Shown here piece by piece: positions 50,743 to 59,091 of a stretch of DNA of 64,000 nt. This stretch comes from Faecalibacterium prausnitzii (GTDB taxonomy: Bacteria > Bacillota > Clostridia > Oscillospirales > Ruminococcaceae). The position numbers and the translations under genes are program-made. Below the pieces are notes generated by a model that saw nothing but the letters and a program-made list of their open reading frames with translations, was not told the origin of the DNA and made no database searches. Position 1 is the stretch's first letter; each line of letters starts with the position of its first letter. Location: assembly GCF_003324185.1 (NCBI RefSeq), contig NZ_PXUP01000004.1:62001-126000 (forward strand), in the 5' to 3' direction.

Positions 50743-52161
50743 ATGTCCATTACACTTGAGCAGCTCTCTGCCCGGATGCGGCAGGGCGAGCAGGTGCCGC
50801 TGCGCCACACCGCACAGGTGGCGCTGACGCTGAGTATCCCTTCCATTTTGCAGCAGATCGTGGTTACCGCCATGGAGTACATCGATGCCGCCATGGTGGG
50901 GCATATCGGTGCCGCCGCAACAGCCTCCATTGGCATCGTCAGCTCCAGCACATGGCTGTTGCACGGGATGCTGGCCGGGCTGTGCATGGCGTTTTCCATT
51001 CAGGTGGCACAGTATCTGGGCGCAGACCGCCAGCAGGACGCCCGTGGCGTTCTGCGGCAGTCCATGCTGTTCAATCTGGCGGTGGGTCTGGCGGCAGCGG
51101 CCTTTGGCGTGGGCATCAGCCGGTTTCTGCCCGGGTGGCTGGGCGCAGACACGGCACTGCAGGCAAACGCTTCGGCGTATTTTGCCATCTGGTCGGCTTC
51201 CCTGCCCTTCATCATGGCCATGGGCACCTACGCCGCCATGCTGCGCTCTACGGGTGATGCGCTTACCCCGGGTCTCATCAGCATCTTCACCTGCGTACTG
51301 GACATCATCTTCAACTTTTTCCTCATCAACCCCACCCGTGAAATGACGGTATTCAGCCAGAATCTCACGGTCTGGGGGCTGGGCTGGGGCGTGCCGGGCG
51401 CGGCGCTGGGCACAGCCCTTGCCAACGCTGTGGGCGGTACGCTGGCGCTGGGCGTTCTGCTGCTGAGGGATGGCCCGCTGTGCATCCGCAAGCCCGGCTC
51501 GTGGCACATTACCCGCGCCTGCCTGCACAACGTGTGGAAGGTGGGCGCACCGCTGGCGGCAGAGCGCGCCGCCCTTTCCTCGGCACAGGTGCTTCTGGTG
51601 CGCATCGTGTCCGGACTGGGCACTACCGCCATTGCCGCCAACAGTCTGGGGGTCAGCGCCGAGAGCCTGTGCTACATGGCAGGCTACGGCATTCAGGACG
51701 CCGCTCTTGCGCTGGTGGGACAGGCTGTGGGCGCAAACCGCCGGGACATGGCAAAGCGCTTTGCATGGCTGTGCACCGCCATGGGCATGGGCATCATGGC
51801 ACTGACCGGCGTGGGGCTGTATGTGTTTGCCCCGCATCTGATGGGTATCTTCACCGCCGACGCCGCCGTCATTGCGCTTGGCGCACGGGTGCTGCGTATC
51901 GAAGCCTTTGCCGAGCCGATGTTCGGGGCAAGCATCGTAGCCAGCGGCTCCATGCAGGGCGCAGGCGACAGCACCGGCTGCTTTATCCTGAACCTTGTTA
52001 GTATGTGGGGCGTGCGGCTGACCTTGGCAGTTCTGCTGGCTCCCCGCTTTGGGCTGGTGGGCGTATGGGTGGCCATGTGCGCCGAGCTTTGCACCCGCGG
52101 CGTACTGTTTTTGCTGCGCATGGCGCGAGGCAAATGGCTGGATAAGGGCGCGCTGGCGTAA
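50743..52161 (+). CDS. MATE-family efflux transporter
   Basis: This 472-residue membrane protein has the twelve-helix pattern of MATE exporters. Marks are TLSIPSILQQIVVTAMEYIDAAMVG at the first helix pair (read in parts) and GVGQ-like GIQDAALALVGQAVGANRR in the second half. It is a different branch from the gene at 26923, with a DinF-like tendency. The substrate is unknown. ATG follows CAGGAGG by 5 bases. It stands alone. Confidence 0.9.
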   Translation: MSITLEQLSARMRQGEQVPLRHTAQVALTLSIPSILQQIVVTAMEYIDAAMVGHIGAAATASIGIVSSSTWLLHGMLAGLCMAFSIQVAQYLGADRQQDARGVLRQSMLFNLAVGLAAAAFGVGISRFLPGWLGADTALQANASAYFAIWSASLPFIMAMGTYAAMLRSTGDALTPGLISIFTCVLDIIFNFFLINPTREMTVFSQNLTVWGLGWGVPGAALGTALANAVGGTLALGVLLLRDGPLCIRKPGSWHITRACLHNVWKVGAPLAAERAALSSAQVLLVRIVSGLGTTAIAANSLGVSAESLCYMAGYGIQDAALALVGQAVGANRRDMAKRFAWLCTAMGMGIMALTGVGLYVFAPHLMGIFTADAAVIALGARVLRIEAFAEPMFGASIVASGSMQGAGDSTGCFILNLVSMWGVRLTLAVLLAPRFGLVGVWVAMCAELCTRGVLFLLRMARGKWLDKGALA

Positions 52162-52166
52162 ATCAA

Positions 52167-52288
52167 CCGTTGGGCGGGAAGCTTCCTCCTCGGACACGAC
52201 TCGGGCCATTCCATCGCCCGCCCTACCGCCTGCGGCGGCAGGGGCCCACCCCAGCGGACGGTCCTCGGAGAAACTTCCCGCCTAACGG
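52167..52288. repeat. 122-bp element with 15-bp inverted ends
   Basis: CCGTTGGGCGGGAAG (52167-52181) and CTTCCCGCCTAACGG (52274-52288) are inverted with one mismatch. Inside, CCGCCTGCGGCGG forms a hairpin and CCTCGG occurs near both ends in inverted or direct form. No gene and no clear target duplication. Confidence 0.6.
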
Positions 52289-52302
52289 CTGTCTATACAA
52301 TC

Positions 52303-52341
52303 AAAAAAGCCGAAACAACCTTGCAGTTGCTTCGGCTTTTT
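52303..52341. terminator. Bidirectional terminator before ribU
   Basis: AAAAAGCCGAA pairs with TTCGGCTTTTT across an imperfect inner stem. Confidence 0.8.
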
Positions 52342-52365
52342 CTATGCCTAAAGAACTAAGAAAAA

Positions 52366-52965
52366 TCACTTGCGGCCGTGCAGGATGGGAGACAGGGGCT
52401 TATAGATCAGCAGGCACAGTACGGCGTCCAGCAGACCCTTGACCAGCGTGAAGGGCATGTTGAAGATCACAAGGCACTTGATCAGGCTGTCGGCAGAGGG
52501 CAGAATGGCCTGATACATCCCCAGAATGGCTTCCAGCGGCATGTGGTAGAACTGTACATAGGCCGGGTAGGTGATGAAGTAGTTGGAGGGCACGCTGAAC
52601 ACGGCCATGACGGCTGCACCGGCAATGGCACCCAGAATGGCGGTCTTGCGGCTCTTGTGGCGCTTGTAGACAAAGCCCGCCACAGCGGAGAACACCGCGC
52701 CCAGCATAAAGTTGCACAGCTCACCCACGCAGGCGGTGGAGGTGCCCTTGATGATGATGTGCAGCAGGTTCTTCATAAAGCTGATGACCACGCCGTACAC
52801 CGGACCCAGTGCAAAAGCACCCAGCAGGGCGGGCAGGTCGGAGAAGTCCATCTTGACAAAGGACGGGATGAGCATCGGCAGCGGGAACTCGATGAACATC
52901 AGGATAAAGGCGACCGCGCTGAGCATGGCGGCAACGGTCAGATTGTGGGTGGTATTCTTTTTCAT
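52366..52965 (-). CDS. ribU: ECF transporter substrate-binding protein for riboflavin
   Basis: This 199-residue protein has six helices typical of ECF S components. The N-terminal helix NLTVAAMLSAVAFILMFIEF carries an A-x-x-x-A pattern for docking to the shared EcfT, and IPSFVKMDFSDLPALLGAF is the RibU-like loop. The FMN riboswitch upstream fixes riboflavin as the substrate with good confidence. The ATPase and EcfT genes are elsewhere. Confidence 0.93.
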   Translation of the reverse strand: MKKNTTHNLTVAAMLSAVAFILMFIEFPLPMLIPSFVKMDFSDLPALLGAFALGPVYGVVISFMKNLLHIIIKGTSTACVGELCNFMLGAVFSAVAGFVYKRHKSRKTAILGAIAGAAVMAVFSVPSNYFITYPAYVQFYHMPLEAILGMYQAILPSADSLIKCLVIFNMPFTLVKGLLDAVLCLLIYKPLSPILHGRK

Positions 52966-53051
52966 GGTAGTTGTCCTCCCCGGGGTGTACTCCCCGTTCA
53001 AATTTGTTCGGAAAGCCCTTTTCGCGCTGGATCGAACCGGAAAGACAAACC

Positions 53052-53091
53052 AAAAAGCGCCCTGCTGCAACCAAAAACTGCAACAGGGCGC
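53052..53091 (-). terminator. FMN riboswitch expression-platform terminator
   Basis: On the minus strand GCGCCCTGTTGCAG pairs with TTGCAGCAGGGCGC and a T run follows. It lies between the aptamer and ribU. Confidence 0.88.
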
Positions 53092-53111
53092 ACAGACGCA
53101 ATTTGCCTGCC

Positions 53112-53224
53112 GTTTCTTGCATCCGGACTATACCGTTGGTCCCGGAGTTGCACCGGGTCAGCACCCTTGCGGGTGGTCGCGGACTTTACCGCCAGTGGGG
53201 AATTGCACCCCGCCCTGAAACGAA
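53112..53224 (-). promoter_or_regulatory. FMN riboswitch (RFN element)
   Basis: On the minus strand the conserved parts are in order: CAGGGCGGGGTGCAATTCCC, then ACTGGCGGTAAAGTCCGCGA, two variable hairpins, and AGTCCGGATGCAAGAAACG. With FMN bound, ribU transcription should stop at the following terminator. Confidence 0.96.
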
Positions 53225-53388
53225 CTTTCTGACCAAGAGTATAGCGCGGTACTGCGGCGCTGTCAAGCCCCCTTTCCAAAAAGTTTGCACATTTTTTGTC
53301 AAAGTGCGTTTTCACCTTTCTTTCCTTGCCCCGGGCGGCAGAGTATGCTATCATAATATGCGTTGTGAAAAAACACAGGAGGTTTTCC

Positions 53389-54474
53389 ATGATTTTCTCG
53401 ATCCGTGGCCTTGGTTTTGAACTGGGCTCTCTTCTGCTGGAGGGCTGGGCAGCCTTTGCCGCCCGCGTGGTGTGCGCGGCGCTGCTGCTGGCGCTTGGCT
53501 GGCTGGCGCGGCAGCTTTTGTCCCGCAGGGTGTTCCCTGCCCTGCTGCGCCGCAACTGGCGGCTGGCCGGTACGCCCATTCTGCTGCGCAGCTTTGCCGT
53601 ACCGCTGCAGCGGCTCACCCTTGCAGCGTTCATCTATGCCGCAGCGGCCAGCCTGCCGTGGGCAATTGCCGGCGTAAATAAATTTCTGCTCACAGCCTTT
53701 GAGCTGGCCGCCACCTTTTTTGTGTGTCAGGGACTGTACGCCGCCGCCGATCTCACCGACCTTTTGCTGGCGAGCTGCGGCGAGGAGGTGCGCACTAACC
53801 GCACCCTGACCACCCTGCTGAACAAGGTGTACAAAGTTCTCATCGTGGTGCTGGGCGTTATGACCATGGCACAGGAGAGCGGCCTGCCGGTGGGCAGCAT
53901 CGTAGCCAGTGCGGGTCTTGTCGGTCTGACCATCTCTCTGGCCGCACAGGACAGCGCCAAAAACCTGTTCAGCGGGCTGGTCATCCTGCTGGACCGCCCC
54001 TTTTCCATCGGCGACTGGATCACCGTGGGCGACGTTTCCGGCGAGGTTGTGGACATCAACTTCCGCTCCACCAAGGTCCGCGCACTGGACAACTCAGTGT
54101 ACATCCTGACCAACAGCACGGTCAGCTCTGCCACCATCAACAATGGTACTTTGCGCAACAAGCGGCTGTACCGCTTCACCCTCGGGGTCACCTACGATAC
54201 CACCCGTCCCCGGCTGGAACAGCTGATGACCGACCTGACTGCCATGCTCAAGGCCAGCCCCTACACCTACGAGGACTCGGTGCTGGTCAAGCTGAGCGGC
54301 TTTGGGGCTTCCAGCATCGACCTGCTGGTGTCCGCCTACCTGCGCACCGCCGACATGACCCGCTTTTTGCAGATGCAGAACGATTTGAATCTCGACCTGA
54401 TGGACGTGATGCAGAAAAACGGCGTGGATTTCGCCTTCCCCTCCACCACCGTGTATCTGGAAAAGAACAACTGA
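53389..54474 (+). CDS. Small-conductance mechanosensitive channel, MscS family
   Basis: This 361-residue membrane protein has about four N-terminal helices and an MscS core. The pore helix with glycines and alanines reads PVGSIVASAGLVGLTISLAAQD, part by part, followed by the beta domain signature RPFSIGDWITVGDVSGEV and DINFRSTKVRALDNS. It releases solutes under osmotic down-shock. ATG 53389 follows CAGGAGG. The MFS gene follows after 23 bases. Confidence 0.92.
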   Translation: MIFSIRGLGFELGSLLLEGWAAFAARVVCAALLLALGWLARQLLSRRVFPALLRRNWRLAGTPILLRSFAVPLQRLTLAAFIYAAAASLPWAIAGVNKFLLTAFELAATFFVCQGLYAAADLTDLLLASCGEEVRTNRTLTTLLNKVYKVLIVVLGVMTMAQESGLPVGSIVASAGLVGLTISLAAQDSAKNLFSGLVILLDRPFSIGDWITVGDVSGEVVDINFRSTKVRALDNSVYILTNSTVSSATINNGTLRNKRLYRFTLGVTYDTTRPRLEQLMTDLTAMLKASPYTYEDSVLVKLSGFGASSIDLLVSAYLRTADMTRFLQMQNDLNLDLMDVMQKNGVDFAFPSTTVYLEKNN

Positions 54475-54497
54475 ACTTTTTTGGAGGGCTCCTTCCT

Positions 54498-55658
54498 ATG
54501 ACACAGCTTTTGCTGCCTATCATTTACTTAGCTTTTATCAGTCTTGGCCTGCCGGATTCCCTGCTGGGGTCTGCATGGCCCACCATGTACCCCCAGCTGG
54601 GCGTCCCCTTTTCCTATGCGGGCGTCCTGTCCATGATCATCTCGCTGGGCACCATCGTTTCCAGCCTGAACAGCGACCGGCTCACCCGGGCGCTGGGCAC
54701 GGGCAGGGTGACCGCCCTCAGCGTGGGCATGACCGCTGCGGCGCTGTTCGGTTTTTCGGTCTCCGGCCGGTTCTGGATGCTCTGTCTGTGGGCTGTCCCC
54801 TACGGCTTGGGCGCGGGCAGCGTGGATGCCGCCCTGAACAACTACGTTGCCCTGCATTACGAAAGCCGCCACATGAGCTGGCTGCACTGTATGTGGGGCG
54901 TGGGCACTACCATCGGCCCTGTGGTGATGGGCGCGGCACTTTCCGGCGGGCTGGGCTGGAACAGCGGCTACCGATACATCGCCCTGTTCCAGATCGCACT
55001 GACTGCCGTGCTTTTTTGCAGCCTGCCCCTGTGGCATAAACGCCCCGATGCCACCCCGGACGGCACCGTACCCAAGGCGCTGACCCTGCCGCAGGTGTTC
55101 GCGCTGCCGGGTGCGAAGGAAGTGATGCTTTGCTTCTTCTGCTACTGCGCACTGGAGACCACCGCCGGGCTCTGGGCCAGCAGCTACCTGACCCTTGTGC
55201 GGCAGGTGCCCGCCCAGACGGCTGCCAGCTTTGCCAGCCTGTTCTATATCGGCATCACGGTGGGGCGGGGCGTCTGCGGCTTTTTGACCTTAAAGCTGAG
55301 CGATGACCAGATGATCCGTCTGGGGTTTGCGGTGCTGGGCGTGGGCATTGCTGCCCTGCTGCTGCCCGGGGCGCAGGTCTTTGCGTTGGCAGGGCTTGTG
55401 CTGGTAGGGCTAGGCTGTGCGCCCATCTACCCCAGCGTCATCCACTCCACCCCGGCGCACTTCGGCGTACAGAATTCTCAGGCCGTCATCGGCATCCAAA
55501 TGAGCAGCGCCTATGTGGGCAATCTTGCCATGCCGCCGCTCTTCGGTCTGCTTGCCAACAACATCACCCCGGCGCTGTTCCCCTTCTACCTGCTGGTATT
55601 TCTGGTGCTGATGGCGCTGATGCACCGGCAGCTGGTGCGCAAAACGGCGCACACCTGA
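54498..55658 (+). CDS. MFS transporter
   Basis: This 386-residue membrane protein has twelve predicted helices of the major facilitator superfamily. Marks are FISLGLPDSLLGSAWPTMYP in helix 1 and the loop 2-3 motif NSDRLTRALGTGRV. The pattern recalls the fucose permease branch, but the substrate is unknown. It follows mscS by 23 bases with a GGAGGG site, so they are probably co-transcribed. Confidence 0.88.
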   Translation: MTQLLLPIIYLAFISLGLPDSLLGSAWPTMYPQLGVPFSYAGVLSMIISLGTIVSSLNSDRLTRALGTGRVTALSVGMTAAALFGFSVSGRFWMLCLWAVPYGLGAGSVDAALNNYVALHYESRHMSWLHCMWGVGTTIGPVVMGAALSGGLGWNSGYRYIALFQIALTAVLFCSLPLWHKRPDATPDGTVPKALTLPQVFALPGAKEVMLCFFCYCALETTAGLWASSYLTLVRQVPAQTAASFASLFYIGITVGRGVCGFLTLKLSDDQMIRLGFAVLGVGIAALLLPGAQVFALAGLVLVGLGCAPIYPSVIHSTPAHFGVQNSQAVIGIQMSSAYVGNLAMPPLFGLLANNITPALFPFYLLVFLVLMALMHRQLVRKTAHT

Positions 55659-55679
55659 AAGGGTCCAACCCGCTAAAGT

Positions 55680-55721
55680 TAAAGGGACTGCCGTACCTCA
55701 TTTGGTGCGGCAGTCCCTTTG
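55680..55721. terminator. Bidirectional terminator between the MFS and serine hydrolase genes
   Basis: AAAGGGACTGCCGTACC pairs with GGTGCGGCAGTCCCTTT. Confidence 0.9.
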
Positions 55722-55753
55722 CTATTTATTCAGTTATTTGTAAAGAACTGCAC

Positions 55754-57850
55754 TCAGAACTTATTGAGCATCTTTTTCAGCTTTGCCAGTTCCTCTGCAT
55801 CGCGGGTATCATCCAGCAGGGTGAGGGCATCGTTGAAATAGTTGCGGTCCAGATAAGAGTGGGTGGCATTGGCGTGGGCAGCCATAGCCTCCAGCACGGC
55901 ATAACCGGAGCGCACCAGCGGGTGGGTAGCAGGCACGCTGCCGCCCTCGGCCACCAGCGCAAACTTGCTTTCCGCCATATCCTCCAGCAGGGCGCTGTAA
56001 GCGTTGTTGGGGTCGGTGCCGTGGTTCTGCAGACCCTGATACAGCAGCTGTGCCACAAAACCCAGCGTAGAAGCCGTATACCAGTTACCATTGAAATTAT
56101 TGGGGTTCGCGGCCTTATCGGTGACCGGGGAGTTGATCTTGTTGGTCAGGTACACCACCACCAGATTCTCCACGGGGTCGATCATGGTCAACGTACCGGT
56201 CCAGCCCTGATGGCCAATGGTATTGGAGGGTGCCTGCGTACCGAAATACCAGCAGCGCTGGTTGTCGCCCTCACGCCACCAACCCAGACCCCAGTTGGCA
56301 GCGTCCTCCTTCTTGGGTGCGGTAAAGGCGTCCATCACGTTGCGGGAGAAGTAGCGGTTCTCGCCGTAGCCGCCGGTGAGCATGACAGAGGCCAGTTTTG
56401 CCAACTCGGTAGCGTTGGAGAACAGGCCTGCATGGCCGGAAATACCGCCCATCGCGTAGTAGCACTTCTCGTCGTGCACCTGGCCCTGAATGGTAGCGGT
56501 GCGCACGCCGGTGAAGGAGATGGCCCCATCACGGGTGTTGCCGTTCAGCTCGGTAGCAGCGCAATCGTTGGCGGCAAAGCCGTTCAGCAGGGGGTTGTAG
56601 GTGGTATGGGTCAGACCCATAGGATCCCAGAAGGTCTCCTTCAGGAAGGCGTCCAAACCCTTGCCGGTGATGGCTTCAATGGCGAAGGCCAGCAGCATAT
56701 AGTCCACGTCGGAGTAAACGGTCTTGGTGCCCGGCTTATACATCAGCGGGGTCTTGAAGATGGACTTGAGGGTCGCGGCGCGGGTTGCAGCGCTGCCGTC
56801 CCAACCGGAGAAGAGCACGTTGGTGGCACCGGGAACGGTCTTTTGAGCGCACTGGTCAAAGGAATCGTTGTGGTACTGGGGGTCTGCAGGGAAGCCTGCC
56901 TGATGGCGCAGGATATCGCGCAGGGTCAGTTCTGCTTTCCACTGCTTGTTGACCTTCAGGCCCGGGTTCTCGTAGCCGTTGTAGGTAATGTCGATGGTGT
57001 CCTCCACAAAGGCGCTGCCCAGCAGGTCTACCAGACGGCTGTCCAAATTGGCCTTGCCCTGCGTGACGAGGTACTGTAATGCGTAGTTTGCAGTGTACAT
57101 CTTGGTGTTGGAGGCCAGATCGTACAGGGTATCGTTGGTCACAGCCGGGCTGTCGGTCTTGGGGGTGCCGTCCGGATTATAGGAGTTCACCTTGCCCCAT
57201 GCGTTCTGATACACCAGCTTGCCGTTTTTCACAACAGCCATCTGTGCGCTGGGGAAGCCGTTGTTCACGTCTGCCTGAATGATCTGCTCCAGCAGTTCCA
57301 GTGCATCGCGGTCGATGCCCACGTCCTGCAGGCTGCCCTCCTGCACTGTGGGGTAGCCCACCCGCACGGTCACCTTTTTGCCGCGGGGACGGATGCCGCC
57401 CACCTGAATGGTGTTGCGGCCGTTGATGGTCTGGCCGGAAATGTCCACGTTCCACACGCCGCCTGCCGCCATGGCAGCGGTGTTGATCTGGCGGTTATTG
57501 ACGAACAGGTTAAAGCCGGTCACGCCCGCCTCGGGCTCCACGCACAGCGTTCCCTGCCCTGCGTAGCCCACAAAGGTGTACATGTGGTTCATGGCCAGCG
57601 TATCGTCCAGACCCTTCCAGTTGGGGAACACCGGCTCGCCCTGCCAGCCGCCGCTCACGCTGCCGCGGCTGGTCACCTTGACCGAGGCCGCCTTTTTAGG
57701 GACGAGGTTCAGGGAGTTGGTATCCTCCGCTGCGGCGGCTGCGGGCTCGGCAGCAGAGGCTGCCCCGGCGGTGCACACGTTGAGCGCCATCATGCCCAGA
57801 CCGGCAACGCTGCCCTTCAGGAACGTTTTACGGGAAAATTTGGTTGACAT
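55754..57850 (-). CDS. Exported serine hydrolase, beta-lactamase/penicillin-binding fold
   Basis: This 698-residue protein carries an N-terminal export signal with a Tat-like motif FSRKTFLK (RK in place of RR) and a hydrophobic Ala-rich stretch. A beta-rich region of about residues 60-170 precedes a class C beta-lactamase-type domain: S-x-x-K in LASNTKMYT, the tyrosine motif YSDVDY and HQGWTG as the KTG-like triad. It recalls the YbbE/PBP4b group that acts on peptidoglycan outside the cell. ATG 57850 follows GGGAGG. It has a strong promoter with direct repeats upstream. Confidence 0.87.
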   Translation of the reverse strand: MSTKFSRKTFLKGSVAGLGMMALNVCTAGAASAAEPAAAAAEDTNSLNLVPKKAASVKVTSRGSVSGGWQGEPVFPNWKGLDDTLAMNHMYTFVGYAGQGTLCVEPEAGVTGFNLFVNNRQINTAAMAAGGVWNVDISGQTINGRNTIQVGGIRPRGKKVTVRVGYPTVQEGSLQDVGIDRDALELLEQIIQADVNNGFPSAQMAVVKNGKLVYQNAWGKVNSYNPDGTPKTDSPAVTNDTLYDLASNTKMYTANYALQYLVTQGKANLDSRLVDLLGSAFVEDTIDITYNGYENPGLKVNKQWKAELTLRDILRHQAGFPADPQYHNDSFDQCAQKTVPGATNVLFSGWDGSAATRAATLKSIFKTPLMYKPGTKTVYSDVDYMLLAFAIEAITGKGLDAFLKETFWDPMGLTHTTYNPLLNGFAANDCAATELNGNTRDGAISFTGVRTATIQGQVHDEKCYYAMGGISGHAGLFSNATELAKLASVMLTGGYGENRYFSRNVMDAFTAPKKEDAANWGLGWWREGDNQRCWYFGTQAPSNTIGHQGWTGTLTMIDPVENLVVVYLTNKINSPVTDKAANPNNFNGNWYTASTLGFVAQLLYQGLQNHGTDPNNAYSALLEDMAESKFALVAEGGSVPATHPLVRSGYAVLEAMAAHANATHSYLDRNYFNDALTLLDDTRDAEELAKLKKMLNKF

Positions 57851-57944
57851 GGTAAGGTCCTCCCATTCTTTTTGCCGCAATGCGACAATATACCTGTATT
57901 CGTGCTTTTTTGTCCCGCAGCAGCGGGACTGCCTTGTGCCCCGA

Positions 57945-57973
57945 ATTGTACGCGAGACGAAACAAAATGTCAA
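57945..57973 (-). promoter_or_regulatory. Strong promoter of the serine hydrolase gene
   Basis: A perfect TTGACA (57968-57973) and TACAAT (57945-57950) are 17 bp apart reading leftward. Confidence 0.8.
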
Positions 57974-57989
57974 TCATGTTTTTATCTTG

Positions 57990-58048
57990 TGGCACAAAGT
58001 TTTGCGTTTCTCAGTTTTTCGCCTATTTTGGCACATTGTTTTGCGTTT
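57990..58048. promoter_or_regulatory. Direct repeats upstream of the serine hydrolase promoter
   Basis: TGGCACAAAGTTTTGCGTTT (57990-58009) and TGGCACATTGTTTTGCGTTT (58029-58048) differ at two bases and begin 39 bp apart, about four helix turns. They lie just upstream of the -35 box, the usual place for an activator. Confidence 0.6.
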
Positions 58049-58097
58049 TGTTTCAAATTTTCATGCGTTTTGTATACAACCAGCCGCAAAAATGCGT

Positions 58098-58133
58098 AAA
58101 AAAAGCCGCCGCACAAACCCTTGTGCAGCGGCT
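58098..58133 (-). terminator. Terminator after the PH-domain gene
   Basis: GCCGC-C-GCACAA pairs with TTGTGC-A-GCGGC, with one C-A mismatch, and a T run on the minus strand. Confidence 0.85.
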
Positions 58134-58150
58134 TCGGTTCATAATTTTTC

Positions 58151-58528
58151 TTACAGGATGCGGGCGCTGATAGCGTTTGCCACCTGAAACAGGTCCTTCT
58201 GCCCAATAAAGCCAAACTTGGCCTCGTGGCCGTCCGCAAAGCAGACTGTCAGCTGGGACGCCTGCAGCGGATCGCCAAAACCCGCCGTCTGAATGCCATA
58301 GTGCAGCACCTTGCGGTAGGGCAGCACAAAAAGCTGCTGCCGCGTGCCCGTGACCCCCTGCATATCCACCATGATGATGCGGTGGCTGGTGAACACCACC
58401 TGATCGCGCACCGTCTTGTATGCGCCCACGATCTGCTCGCCCTCCAACAGCAGGGCGTTAACATTTTTGCAGATATCCTTCTCCTGCAGGCGCATGAGGT
58501 TCTCCATCGGTTTATCGCGGAATTCCAT
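58151..58528 (-). CDS. PH-domain (bPH) protein
   Basis: This 125-residue protein has the bacterial PH-like fold: EGEQIVGAYKTVRDQVVFTSHRIIMVD (strands 1-3 with the TSHRI pattern), then VLPYRKVLHYGIQTAG and a final helix FQVANAISARIL. Its function is unknown; such proteins may be stress or membrane adaptors. ATG follows GGGGAA. It is monocistronic. Confidence 0.85.
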   Translation of the reverse strand: MEFRDKPMENLMRLQEKDICKNVNALLLEGEQIVGAYKTVRDQVVFTSHRIIMVDMQGVTGTRQQLFVLPYRKVLHYGIQTAGFGDPLQASQLTVCFADGHEAKFGFIGQKDLFQVANAISARIL

Positions 58529-58606
58529 TGTAGCGTTCCCCTTTCAGCGTTTTTATGGCTCTATTGTAGCATTTCCGCCGCCGGTTTGCAAGATGACTGC
58601 CCAGTG

Positions 58607-58650
58607 CAGGACAAAAAGAAAAGACCCGGACCGTTCAAGGTTCAGGTCTT
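58607..58650 (-). terminator. Terminator after tRNA-Gly
   Basis: AAAAGACC and GGTCTTTT close an imperfect stem, with T residues following on the minus strand. Confidence 0.7.
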
Positions 58651-58651
58651 T

Positions 58652-58726
58652 TGGAGCGGGTAATGGGAATCGAACCCACCTCCTCAGCTTGGAAGGCTGA
58701 TATACTAGCCGATGTACTATACCCGC
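58652..58726 (-). tRNA. tRNA-Gly(TCC)
   Basis: The acceptor GCGGGTA pairs with TACCCGC, the anticodon loop CTTCCAA gives TCC, the T-arm is GTGGGTTCGATTCCCAT and CCA is encoded. Confidence 0.95.
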
Positions 58727-58805
58727 AATTGCAGAAAGAATTATACCATAACTTTCCGCAAATGTCCAGCATGAATTTAGCAGCTGCATAGCTGGGCAGA
58801 CACAA

Positions 58806-58841
58806 CAAAAAAGCACCGCACATTCCTGTGCAGTGCTTTTC
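58806..58841 (-). terminator. Terminator after tRNA-Ala
   Basis: GCAC-C-GCACA pairs with TGTGC-A-GTGC with one C-A mismatch, with T on the minus strand. Confidence 0.8.
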
Positions 58842-58845
58842 TTTC

Positions 58846-58921
<76 letters not shown>

Positions 58922-59091
58922 AGATGCTTGGCTTCATGCCTGACGACATGGGTTATTATACCAGCTGGTGGGACGCTTGTCAACGGTTTTTTACAAAAAT
59001 CTCTCCTCTTTTTTCAGCGGTGCAGTGTACCCGGAAGCTTTTGACGCTGCTGCGTTTTTCCCGGGCTGCTCTGCTGCAGAAAGCCGCAGCA

